A program made the position numbers and the translations under genes. A model generated the notes under the pieces. That model was given only the letters and a program-made list of their open reading frames with translations. It searched no databases and had not been told where the DNA came from. Shown here in pieces: positions 7,904-15,170 of a stretch of DNA of 64,000 nucleotides. Position 1 is the first letter of the stretch; each line of letters starts with the position of its first letter. Location: assembly GCA_964529975.1 (NCBI GenBank), contig CAZGXW010000003.1, forward strand, positions 19,064-83,063. The letters are read 5' to 3'. Origin of the DNA: JADFMN01 sp964529975. GTDB lineage: Bacteria > Armatimonadota > Fimbriimonadia > Fimbriimonadales > Fimbriimonadaceae.

Positions 7904-8731
7904 TCAGACTTTGCTCGTGAGTTCGGGGACGGCGGTGAAGAGGTCGGCGACGAGGCCGAGGTCGGCGAACTCGAAGATCGGCGCGTCGGGATCGGTGTTG
8001 ATCGCAACGATGACCTTGGAGTCTTTGATCCCCGCCATGTGCTGCGTTGATCCGCTGATGCCCGCTGCGATGTAGAGGTCGGGCGCGACGATCTTGCCCG
8101 TCTGGCCGACCTGGAGTTCGTTAGCGGCGATGCCACTGTCCACTGCGGCGCGCGTCGCTCCCACGGCTCCGCCAAGTCTGTCAGCCAGGCCGCCAATCAC
8201 CTTCTCGAAAGTGTCCTTGTCCTTGAGCGGACGACCGCCTGAGACGATGCGCTTGGCCTGCGTGAGGTCTGGTCGCGCGCCAGTGCCTCCTCCGCTCTTC
8301 GCCGTGCGCTTGGTCTGTGTCTCGCCTGCTGTGATCGTTTTGGACGCAGCCGTGTCGACCTTCGCAAACCCGCTGGGCCTGAACGTGAGCACGACCGGCT
8401 CGGCGAGGACCTCGACGGTGGCAAGCACCGATCCTGCGACCATCGGCCGCACGAACTCGGTCGGCGATACGACTGCTACAGCGTCGGTGACCATCGCGGC
8501 GTCGATCAGCCCTGCGAGGCGGGCGAGAACGTCCTTGCTCTGCATCGACGACACTGCGGCGATGTGGGTGAACCCGCTGGATTCGTTATGGATTGCCAGT
8601 GCTGCGGCGTCTGCTGGCGGCACTTCGCCCGCGAAAACCATCGTCGTGGACTCGCCACCCAGTGCCTTGGCGAAACCGCCGAGCGCTTGCAGGTCGTCCT
8701 TGCTGAACGCGACGAGCAAGACCTTGCTCAC
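7904..8731 (-). CDS. etfA: Electron transfer flavoprotein subunit alpha
   Basis: A 275-residue FAD-binding subunit that with EtfB takes electrons from acyl-CoA dehydrogenases and passes them to the quinone pool. The C-terminal FAD domain is typical: GATRAAVDSG, QVGQTGKIVAPDLYIAAGIS and AINTDPDAPIFEFADLGLV. It is somewhat shorter than the usual 310 residues, mainly in the N-terminal half. The start ATG overlaps the etfB stop by 4 bp, so the two subunits are translationally coupled, downstream of the fadN-like gene. Confidence 0.95.
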   Translation of the reverse strand: MSKVLLVAFSKDDLQALGGFAKALGGESTTMVFAGEVPPADAAALAIHNESSGFTHIAAVSSMQSKDVLARLAGLIDAAMVTDAVAVVSPTEFVRPMVAGSVLATVEVLAEPVVLTFRPSGFAKVDTAASKTITAGETQTKRTAKSGGGTGARPDLTQAKRIVSGGRPLKDKDTFEKVIGGLADRLGGAVGATRAAVDSGIAANELQVGQTGKIVAPDLYIAAGISGSTQHMAGIKDSKVIVAINTDPDAPIFEFADLGLVADLFTAVPELTSKV

Positions 8732-9459
8732 AGGGCGCCTCGCTGTTTGAGTTCTGCGAGCAGTTCGTCGACGCTGGCGACCTTCTTTCCTGCCGGTCGC
8801 GGCGGTGGGCTGTCCAGTCGCTTGATCTTCGACTTAGGCTTGGCGTCGGTCGCTCGAGGCTGCTTGCTGAGAGGCTTGCTCCGCGCCTTGATGATGCCCG
8901 GCAGGGCGATGTAGCGCGGTTCATTGAGCCGAAGGTCGGTCGTGATCACACAAGGCAAGGGTAGTTGCAACGTCTCCTCGCCGGTGTCCGTCTCGCGCGT
9001 GACGGTCGCGGTCCCGTCCTCGATCTTGACCGTCGAGGCGAATGTGGCTTGCGGCCAACCCAGTTTCGCGGCAAGCATTTGCGCGGCCTGGCCGTTGTCG
9101 TCGTCGGTGGACTGTTTGCCCATGAGGACGAGGTCAAAGTCCTTGGCGATCGCGGCGAGTTCTGCGGCGACGACGCCGGAGTCGAGCGGCTGGTCGTTCT
9201 CGACCAGGATGGCCTCGTCCGCCCCCATCGCGAGGGCCTTGCGGAGTTGCTCCTCAACTTCTGGGCCGCCGATCGAGACGGCGGTGATGGTGACGGGAAG
9301 ACCAGACTCCTTCATACGCACGGCCTCTTCGACGGCGATCTCGTCGAAGGGGTTGACGTCGAACTTGACGCCCGTGGTCTCGAGCCCTGTGCCGTCGGAA
9401 AGCGGGCGGACTTTGGCGTATGGATCGACGACGCGCTTGATGGGGCAGAGGACTTTCAT
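8728..9459 (-). CDS. etfB: Electron transfer flavoprotein subunit beta
   Basis: A 243-residue EtfB with the usual start (MKVLCPIKRV), the AMGADEA and GKQSTDDDNGQ motifs of the AMP/electron-bifurcation-type fold, and the ITTDLRLNEPRYI region that contacts the dehydrogenase. The last 50 residues are basic and proline-rich (KPKSKIKR, PPPRP) and are less conserved. It shares 4 bp with etfA and one base with the preceding dehydrogenase/hydratase gene, so the three form one operon read from 11627 down to 7904. Confidence 0.95.
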   Translation of the reverse strand: MKVLCPIKRVVDPYAKVRPLSDGTGLETTGVKFDVNPFDEIAVEEAVRMKESGLPVTITAVSIGGPEVEEQLRKALAMGADEAILVENDQPLDSGVVAAELAAIAKDFDLVLMGKQSTDDDNGQAAQMLAAKLGWPQATFASTVKIEDGTATVTRETDTGEETLQLPLPCVITTDLRLNEPRYIALPGIIKARSKPLSKQPRATDAKPKSKIKRLDSPPPRPAGKKVASVDELLAELKQRGAL

Positions 9460-11627
9460 CAGTTGCGCAGTTGCTTGCCGCTCTCGACCATGTACCTGAG
9501 CCTGGCCTGCGACAGTCCGTCCTTCACAAGTTCGATGAAGCCTTGTCGCTCTCTGTCGAGCGCGTCCTCGAACGAATTGGACTTAGCAATTGCGGCCTTG
9601 ATTTTGTCACCGATAGTGCCGTCGTGCTGGGTCATCTCGCCGGCCTTGGTGAGTTCTTCCTGCATGTGCTCGATCATCCCGAGAAGCGGGCCGACGACGG
9701 GCTTCCACTCAGGTGTCCCCTGCGGGACGGCCGTGAGGGCGTGCCGCTTTGCCTCGCTGTAGAGCCGGTCGGGATGGTAGACGGTGACGTCCTCGCGGCG
9801 CAGGAAGCCCTTCTTCCTGGCTTCGTCCGCGTTGCGGACGACCGTGCCGGTCGTGACCAACTTGGCGCACTCGACGAGGGACTTGGCGCTCTCTTGCATC
9901 CGGGTTCTCATGATGGGGATGCCTCCACCGCCGGGCATCACGCCGACTCTGGCCTCGGGCAGGCCGATCTGTGTCTCGGCCGCTGCCGCGATCAGGGAGC
10001 AGGACGCCGCCATCTCGAATCCGCCGCCAAGGCAGGTGCCAAAGACCGCGGCGCAACTTGGGACCTTTCTCAGCGCGAGTCCGAGCGCTTGGAAGTCCTT
10101 GAGCGCGGCGTCGATGCCGTTCCAGTCTTCTTCGGCGATGCGCTCCAGCAGGAACTTGATATCGAACCCGGCGGAGAACACACGGCCTTCGCTCGCCAAG
10201 ACGATGCGCTTGGACTTACCGCTCGCGAGGTACTCGAGCATGGCGCTTATCGTCGAAGGGCTGTACACGCCCATCTTGTGGGTAAGGGCGAGTGCGTGCA
10301 CGCCGTCGCCCATGTCGCGGACCTTGAAGCCGGAGTGCTCGCTGACGACGGGGAAGTCTGAGAGGCCCGCGAACTGCGGCTCCTCCTTGCGCGGCACATA
10401 GTTGCCGTTGAAGTCGAGCATGGTCGCGCCTTGGTAAAAGGGCAGCGTCCCAATGCCGATCTTCTCTGCACCGACCATGTCGATCATCTCGAACGGTCCG
10501 GCCTCCCACCCGAAACCCCACTTCATGACCCTGTCGAAGTCCTCGACGTTGTGGCTGATCTCTTCTTTGAGCGTGTCTGCGTAGCGAAGGGTCGGGAGAA
10601 GGTACTCGCGCAGGAACTCTCCGACGGGGTCGCGCAGTTCGAGCGCTTGCACGAGGCGGTCGGCGAGGGGAAGTTTGCCGAGTCGCCCTAGGGACTCGAA
10701 GGCTGGTTCGACCCGCATGCGATAGGCGTGGGTGTTGAGGTCGAGCGCGAAGAACTCCTTGCCCTCGCGCCGGTAATAGCCTTGGCCCGCCTTCTCGCCG
10801 ATCCAGCCCTTGTCCAACAGGAACGCCATCGACCTCGGTGTTGTGAGTTGTTTGGTGTAGGGGTCGTCGGGGCACCGCTTGAGCAGGTTGTCGGCGATGT
10901 CCTGCATGATGTCGATGCCGACGAGGTCGTTGAGGCGGAAACTGCCGCTGTTCGGCCGGCCCAGGAACGGCCCGGTGATCGCGTCGACCTCTTCAGCGGA
11001 GAGGCCGAGGCGTTCGGCGACGTGGACGGTGTAGATCATCGACCACATTCCGAACCGATTGGCGATAAAGCCCGGGGTGTCCTTTGCGACGACGACGCGC
11101 CGGGCGCAGCGGTCCTCGAGGAACTTCGTCATGGCTGCGACGGCTTCGGGCGAGGTCTCGTGGGTCGGAATGAGTTCGAGGAGTTTGAGATAGCGCGGCG
11201 GATTGAAGAAGTGCGTGCCCATGAACACGCGGCGAAACGCCTCACCGCGTCCGGTGTTGAGGAGCGCGATCTGCAGCCCGCTCGTGTTGGTGCTGACGAT
11301 GGACCCGGGTTTGAGGAGTGGCTCGACCCTCTCGAGCAGCATGAGTTTCGCGTCGATCTTTTCGATGATGGCTTCGCAAACCCAGTCGGCCTCTCTCACC
11401 CAATCGAGGTTCTCTTCGATAGAACCTAGCCGGATCGTTTCCGCCGTGCCTGGGAGGTAGAAGTGCGGCGGTCGCGCCGACTTGGCCCTGTCAAAGGCTT
11501 CGCGGACTGCGTGTCCGCTGAGGTCGAGGAGCGTGACGTTGAGGCCGATGTTGGCGAGGTGGGCGGCGATGCCGCTCCCCATCGTTCCCGCACCGATCAC
11601 GCAGACGTTCCTAGGGTTCTCAAACAT
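9459..11627 (-). CDS. 3-hydroxyacyl-CoA dehydrogenase / enoyl-CoA hydratase fusion (FadN-like)
   Basis: A 722-residue two-enzyme protein of beta-oxidation. The order is dehydrogenase first, hydratase last, as in Bacillus FadN and opposite to E. coli FadB. Residues 8-190 form the NAD-binding domain (VIGAGTMGSGIAAHLA). Two 3HCDH C-terminal domains follow, at about 190-290 (FIANRFGM, GRPNSGSFRLNDLVG) and 310-400 (WGFGWEAGPFEMIDMVG). A crotonase domain covers about 430-650, with an oxyanion-hole segment VFSAGFDIKF and CLGGGFEMA, and the PEARVGVMPGGGG region. It converts enoyl-CoA to 3-ketoacyl-CoA. It heads the operon with etfB and etfA; no thiolase is present in the window. Confidence 0.93.
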   Translation of the reverse strand: MFENPRNVCVIGAGTMGSGIAAHLANIGLNVTLLDLSGHAVREAFDRAKSARPPHFYLPGTAETIRLGSIEENLDWVREADWVCEAIIEKIDAKLMLLERVEPLLKPGSIVSTNTSGLQIALLNTGRGEAFRRVFMGTHFFNPPRYLKLLELIPTHETSPEAVAAMTKFLEDRCARRVVVAKDTPGFIANRFGMWSMIYTVHVAERLGLSAEEVDAITGPFLGRPNSGSFRLNDLVGIDIMQDIADNLLKRCPDDPYTKQLTTPRSMAFLLDKGWIGEKAGQGYYRREGKEFFALDLNTHAYRMRVEPAFESLGRLGKLPLADRLVQALELRDPVGEFLREYLLPTLRYADTLKEEISHNVEDFDRVMKWGFGWEAGPFEMIDMVGAEKIGIGTLPFYQGATMLDFNGNYVPRKEEPQFAGLSDFPVVSEHSGFKVRDMGDGVHALALTHKMGVYSPSTISAMLEYLASGKSKRIVLASEGRVFSAGFDIKFLLERIAEEDWNGIDAALKDFQALGLALRKVPSCAAVFGTCLGGGFEMAASCSLIAAAAETQIGLPEARVGVMPGGGGIPIMRTRMQESAKSLVECAKLVTTGTVVRNADEARKKGFLRREDVTVYHPDRLYSEAKRHALTAVPQGTPEWKPVVGPLLGMIEHMQEELTKAGEMTQHDGTIGDKIKAAIAKSNSFEDALDRERQGFIELVKDGLSQARLRYMVESGKQLRN

Positions 11628-11685
11628 GGTGGATCAAGGGCGCGGCGTACCGGTCGGGAAGGATACCCACGGCACCGAGCCTGAT

Positions 11686-11713
11686 TTGGTTCGGCCCGTC
11701 GTCCGAGTATAAT
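11686..11713 (+). promoter_or_regulatory. infC operon promoter
   Basis: A perfect TATAAT (11708-11713) with TTGGTT as a partial -35 (11686-11691) at 16-bp spacing. Transcription would start near 11720, giving a leader of about 38 nt before the proposed infC start. Confidence 0.65.
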
Positions 11714-11737
11714 GACCAAGACTAGATGAAGCGAGCC

Positions 11738-11761
11738 ATGTCCGCAGGAGTTCTGCGATAA
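11738..11761 (+). other. Possible 7-codon leader cistron (MSAGVLR) overlapping the infC start
   Basis: ATG at 11738 reads seven codons and stops with TAA at 11759-11761, overlapping the proposed AUA start of infC at 11758. The AGGAG used for infC lies inside it. It has no obvious ribosome site of its own, so it may be chance. Confidence 0.25.
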
Positions 11762-12378
11762 GAGGAAAACCGAGGCGTCCGCGGCGAGAACCGCCGCCGA
11801 TGATCAACGAGAGGCTGTTGCGCCTCGACCAGGTGCGCCTCTTGGGCGCGGCGGGAGAGCAATTGGGAGTTGTGTCGTCCCGCGACGCGCTAACAGCGGC
11901 GCAGCGAGCGGAACTGGATTTGGTCCTAGTGGCCCCGAACGCAGACCCTCCTGTCTGCAAGATCGTGGACTACGGCAAGCACAAATACGACCAGAGCAAG
12001 GCCAAAAAGGACCATAAGAAGAAGGTCCAGGAAGTCAAGGGTGTAAAATTACGGCCTGGCACTGACACGCACGACATCGGCGTGCTCGTCAAGAAGGCCA
12101 AGAAGTTCCTCGAGGAGGGGCACAAGGTGCGCGTCACCTGCGTGTTCCGATACAGGGAACTTGCCCATCCAGAGGTTGGACGGGAGAAGCTGCAGAAGAT
12201 CGCAGTGGAGCTCGAGAGCCTCGGAAAGATCGACAGGGACCCGGTCTTAAACGGCCGGGAGATGGTGATAGTGATCAATCCTGTGGTCGGGAAGAAGAAA
12301 GATGCCAAAACTGAAAACCAAAAAGACGGCGGTCAAGCGATTCAAGGTGACCGGGACCGGGAAGATCATGCGCCGTAA
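11758..12378 (+). CDS. infC: Translation initiation factor IF-3
   Basis: IF-3 binds the 30S subunit and checks start-codon and initiator-tRNA pairing. Conserved IF-3 sequence runs through MINERLLRLDQVRLLG, EQLGVVSSRDAL, PPVCKIVDYGKHKYDQ and REMVIVINP. The usual annotation would start at ATG 11800 (192 residues). However, the upstream codons read IRGKPRRPRREPPP, typical IF-3 N-terminal sequence, and begin at AUA 11758, 7 nt after AGGAG. AUA/AUU starts are the hallmark of IF-3 autoregulation, so I choose 11758 (206 residues). The C-terminal 25 residues extend past the family end and overlap rpmI by 77 bp. Confidence 0.85.
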   Translation: MRGKPRRPRREPPPMINERLLRLDQVRLLGAAGEQLGVVSSRDALTAAQRAELDLVLVAPNADPPVCKIVDYGKHKYDQSKAKKDHKKKVQEVKGVKLRPGTDTHDIGVLVKKAKKFLEEGHKVRVTCVFRYRELAHPEVGREKLQKIAVELESLGKIDRDPVLNGREMVIVINPVVGKKKDAKTENQKDGGQAIQGDRDREDHAP

Positions 12379-12496
12379 GGCTTACAACAACCACATGTTC
12401 TTCCACAAGTCCGGGTCGCAGAAGCGAAGGCTGGACCAAGAAGCCGAACTGAGCAAGACGGAGGCCAAGCGCGTCAGGCGCATGTTGGCCATCTGA
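12302..12496 (+). CDS. rpmI: 50S ribosomal protein L35
   Basis: A 64-residue basic ribosomal protein with the family start MPKLKTKKTAVKRFKVTGTGK and the RRKAYNNH and KSGSQKRRL segments. It follows the normal infC-rpmI-rplT order. Its ATG lies well inside infC in another frame (77-bp overlap), with a purine-rich GAAGAAGAAAG just upstream as ribosome site, so its translation is probably coupled to infC. Confidence 0.96.
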   Translation: MPKLKTKKTAVKRFKVTGTGKIMRRKAYNNHMFFHKSGSQKRRLDQEAELSKTEAKRVRRMLAI

Positions 12497-12570
12497 ACCT
12501 GTCGGACCTCTGCCGCCACCGCCCTTGAAGGGCTGGGAAGCGGCCCGACAACCACGAACGAGGAAAACCC

Positions 12571-12924
12571 ATGGCAAGAATCAAACGCGGCTTGATGCGC
12601 CACAAGCGCCACAAGAAGACACTGGAGAAGGCTTCAGGCTACTTCCAGCGCAAGAGCGGCACATACAAGCACGCACACGAACAGGTCATGAAGGCGGGCC
12701 AATACGCCTTCCGCGATCGCCGAGCGAAGAAGCGAATGTTCCGACGCCTTTGGATCACGCGCATCAGCGCGGCGTGCCAGCAGTGCGGCGTCAAGTACGG
12801 CGAACTCATCCATGGCATGACCGAGAAGGGCATGCAGGTCGACCGGAAGATGTTGAGTGAACTTGCGATCCAGGATATGGACGCTTTCAAAAAACTGGTC
12901 GAGCAAGCCGTCGGCAAGGCCTGA
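12571..12924 (+). CDS. rplT: 50S ribosomal protein L20
   Basis: A 117-residue L20 that binds 23S rRNA early in large-subunit assembly. The whole family signature is present: MARIKRGLMRHKRHKKTL, GYFQRKSGTYK, FRDRRAKKR, RLWITRISAACQQCGVKYG. The ribosome site is GAGGAAAA just before ATG. The 74-bp gap after rpmI contains CGCCCTTGAAGGGCTGGG, a small hairpin that could be part of an L20 control site, as known in other bacteria; this is not demonstrated. Confidence 0.96.
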   Translation: MARIKRGLMRHKRHKKTLEKASGYFQRKSGTYKHAHEQVMKAGQYAFRDRRAKKRMFRRLWITRISAACQQCGVKYGELIHGMTEKGMQVDRKMLSELAIQDMDAFKKLVEQAVGKA

Positions 12925-12940
12925 GACCACGAACTACGAG

Positions 12941-12970
12941 GCGGCGGCGCCTGACCTAGGGCGCCGCCGC
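12941..12970 (+). terminator. Hairpin after rplT
   Basis: GCGGCGGCGCC (12941-12951) pairs perfectly with GGCGCCGCCGC (12960-12970) over an 8-nt loop, 17 nt after the rplT stop. Only a weak T-run (CTCTATTT) follows. Confidence 0.65.
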
Positions 12971-12987
12971 ACTCTATTTGGGGGTAG

Positions 12988-12993
12988 TAGAAT
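12988..12993 (+). promoter_or_regulatory. -10 box (TAGAAT) of the acyl-CoA dehydrogenase gene
   Basis: TAGAAT lies 9 nt before the ATG at 13003, directly after the rplT hairpin, so the gene has its own nearly leaderless transcript. Confidence 0.45.
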
Positions 12994-13002
12994 AGCCGCG
13001 TC

Positions 13003-14160
13003 ATGAGCCAGACGACCGTTGGCAATGAGGCCACGATCATCGAAGTCACGCCGTTGGACGCGCGCGAGAGCGCTTTCTTGGCGGGGGTCCGCGAGTTCGT
13101 CGCCTCTTATGTGCTGCCGAACACGCGCAAGTGGGAGGAGGCCAAGTCGTTCCCTGACGACATCTGGCCGAAACTGGCTGAGCGCGAACTGCTCAGCATG
13201 ACGTTGCCCAAGGACCTTGGTGGGAGCGGGCTCTCTTGTCGGGCCTACGTCGAGGCATGTCGGGAACTGGCCAAGGGCGACCCAGCGCTCTCGATGAATA
13301 TCGCGGCGATCAACGCGCTTTGCGTGGCGCACTTCGTCAAGTTCGCAAGCGACGACCAACGAAAGGCGTACCTGCAGGGGATCGTCAAGGGGGACGTCAA
13401 ACTGGCATGGGGGCTGACCGAACCGGACGCAGGTTCGGACGCGCGTCGCGTGAAGAGCTTTGCTAAGCCGATTGAGAACAAGCCGGGCTACTTCCACATC
13501 AACGGGGAGAAGATGTTCATCACGAACGGGGGCAAGGCGGACCTTATCATTCTAATCGCGCGCACCTCCGAGACGGAGTTGTCCGCGTTCTTCATGGAGA
13601 CGAACCAGCCGGGCTTCAAGTTGACCGACCGGATCCATACGGTCGGCGTCTGCGCCTCGAACACCGTGCGGTTCACGATGACCGACGCGGTCGGCTGGCA
13701 CACGCCGTGCACGTTCAACGAGGCGATCTCGCTGCTCTACCGTGGCCGATTGGGGATCGCTGGAATGGCGCTGGGTATCGCAGAGAAGGCGTTCGAACTG
13801 TGCGTGGATTACAGCAAGCAGCGGGAGCAGTTCAATCGCAAGTTGGCCGATATGCAGTCGGTGCAGAACATGATCGCGGACAGCGCGATGGAGATCGAGG
13901 CCGCCCGTGGGTTGCTCCACCGGGGGGCATCGATGTACGACCGAGGCGAGGACGTGGTCAGCATCAGTTCGATGGCCAAGTTGTTCGCCAGCGAGACGGC
14001 CAACCGCTCGACCAACCGGGCGATCCAGATCCACGGTGGCCGGGGGATGACTTTCGACTACCTGGTCGAGAAGCTTTGGAGGGACGCCAAACTCACGGAG
14101 ATCGGGGAAGGCTGCAGCGAAATCCAAAGGCTCGTCATTTCCAAGCAAGTTCTGCGTTAA
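13003..14160 (+). CDS. Acyl-CoA dehydrogenase
   Basis: A 385-residue FAD enzyme that oxidises acyl-CoA to trans-2-enoyl-CoA and gives electrons to EtfAB. Family motifs are WGLTEPDAGSD (FAD and substrate binding), GEKMFITNGG, RLGIAGMALGIAEKAF, YSKQREQFNRKL, QIHGGRGM and EGCSEIQRLVISKQVL; the glutamate in this last motif (about E369) is the expected catalytic base. It completes the set with the fadN-like and etf genes, which lie on the other side of the infC operon and on the other strand. Confidence 0.94.
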   Translation: MSQTTVGNEATIIEVTPLDARESAFLAGVREFVASYVLPNTRKWEEAKSFPDDIWPKLAERELLSMTLPKDLGGSGLSCRAYVEACRELAKGDPALSMNIAAINALCVAHFVKFASDDQRKAYLQGIVKGDVKLAWGLTEPDAGSDARRVKSFAKPIENKPGYFHINGEKMFITNGGKADLIILIARTSETELSAFFMETNQPGFKLTDRIHTVGVCASNTVRFTMTDAVGWHTPCTFNEAISLLYRGRLGIAGMALGIAEKAFELCVDYSKQREQFNRKLADMQSVQNMIADSAMEIEAARGLLHRGASMYDRGEDVVSISSMAKLFASETANRSTNRAIQIHGGRGMTFDYLVEKLWRDAKLTEIGEGCSEIQRLVISKQVLR

Positions 14161-14192
14161 ACTAGGTAGGAGCCCTCAATAGGGAGACCGCC

Positions 14193-15164
14193 ATGCTGAC
14201 CGCAGCCCTGCTTTTGACCGCCTCTAACCCGGCCCCTGTCGAACTCTATCGACAGTGGAAGCCGAACTCGACCCTGGCCTACGAGGTCAGTTCCGACCTC
14301 ATGATCGAAAGCCGGACCTATGAGTTCGGGACTTTCATCCCCAGCGAGCAAGGGACGAAGTACCAGTTTACGTTCGAGGTGGGCAAGGTGACGAACGAGG
14401 GGTTCGCGACCGTGGCCTACAAGCGGCCGACCGTGAGCATGATCGAGGGCGAGACCGTCGATAGCCCGCCCAAGACGACGGTCGAGAAGGTCAACGAACA
14501 CCTAGAGCTGGTGATGTCGCCTGTCAACGCGATCACCGACATGAAGGACCTCTCGCCCAAAAAGGATGAGAAGAAGCCTGGTGGCGGCGGAGGGCTGAAC
14601 CTGGTGGCGTTCGGCGAGGGATCTGCGGTCGCTCCTGCCGCGCAAGACATGATCGGGGCGTTCATCCAGGATCTGTTCCGGCTCGCGATGTTCGTCGCGT
14701 CGCCAGAGACGTCGATGGACTTCGGACCATCGTTGCCCCTGCTCGAAGTCGAGCCGGGCGACACGTGGAAGGTGACCGCGAGTTACCAACCGCAGCAACT
14801 GAAGGACAAAAAGGGCAAGATGGCCCCGCAGCGGCTTGACTACACCTATACTTATGACGGAATCGTGGACTCGAACGGGACAAAAGTGCACCGCGTTTCT
14901 GCAGTCTTGAAACTGGACACGGACATTGGGGCGTTCATCAACGACCTGCTAGGGCTGCCGCCTTCGAGGACAGGCATCAAGGCCATCAAACTCAAGATGG
15001 ACGCGAAGATGGAGTTCGACCTCGATCTGGCGACGAAGAACACGGTTCGTGGCCTCGGAACGTCGAACGGCTCGATCGTCGTCGAAGTGCCGCAGTTGAC
15101 CGTGCCCGCTGAAGAGGCGAACATTCGCGGCAGGGCGCGATTGAAACTCCTGTCGATCAAGTAG
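14193..15164 (+). CDS. Exported protein of unknown function
   Basis: A 323-residue protein with a short signal-like N-terminus (MLTAALLLTASNPAP) and a beta-rich body. A glycine-rich linker (KKPGGGGGLNL) sits near residue 130 and separates two halves. The second half contains alternating polar/hydrophobic strands (GDTWKVTASYQPQQ, LDYTYTYDGIV, KMEFDLDLATKNTV, GSIVVEVPQLTVP), similar in style to secreted DUF6263-like proteins, but I cannot name a family. AGGGAG precedes the ATG. Only 6 bp separate its stop from the next gene, so the two are probably cotranscribed. Confidence 0.7.
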   Translation: MLTAALLLTASNPAPVELYRQWKPNSTLAYEVSSDLMIESRTYEFGTFIPSEQGTKYQFTFEVGKVTNEGFATVAYKRPTVSMIEGETVDSPPKTTVEKVNEHLELVMSPVNAITDMKDLSPKKDEKKPGGGGGLNLVAFGEGSAVAPAAQDMIGAFIQDLFRLAMFVASPETSMDFGPSLPLLEVEPGDTWKVTASYQPQQLKDKKGKMAPQRLDYTYTYDGIVDSNGTKVHRVSAVLKLDTDIGAFINDLLGLPPSRTGIKAIKLKMDAKMEFDLDLATKNTVRGLGTSNGSIVVEVPQLTVPAEEANIRGRARLKLLSIK

Positions 15165-15170
15165 GAACTG

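Noticed and set aside
7500..8196. Short frames between etfA and gyrA, including a Lys/Arg/Asn-rich 65-codon one
   Set aside because: They translate the CCCGTTTT and GGGAG repeats and have no start signals.
8965..11429. Long plus-strand frames opposite the etfB and fadN-like genes
   Set aside because: They match no family and their composition follows from the third-position GC of the real genes.
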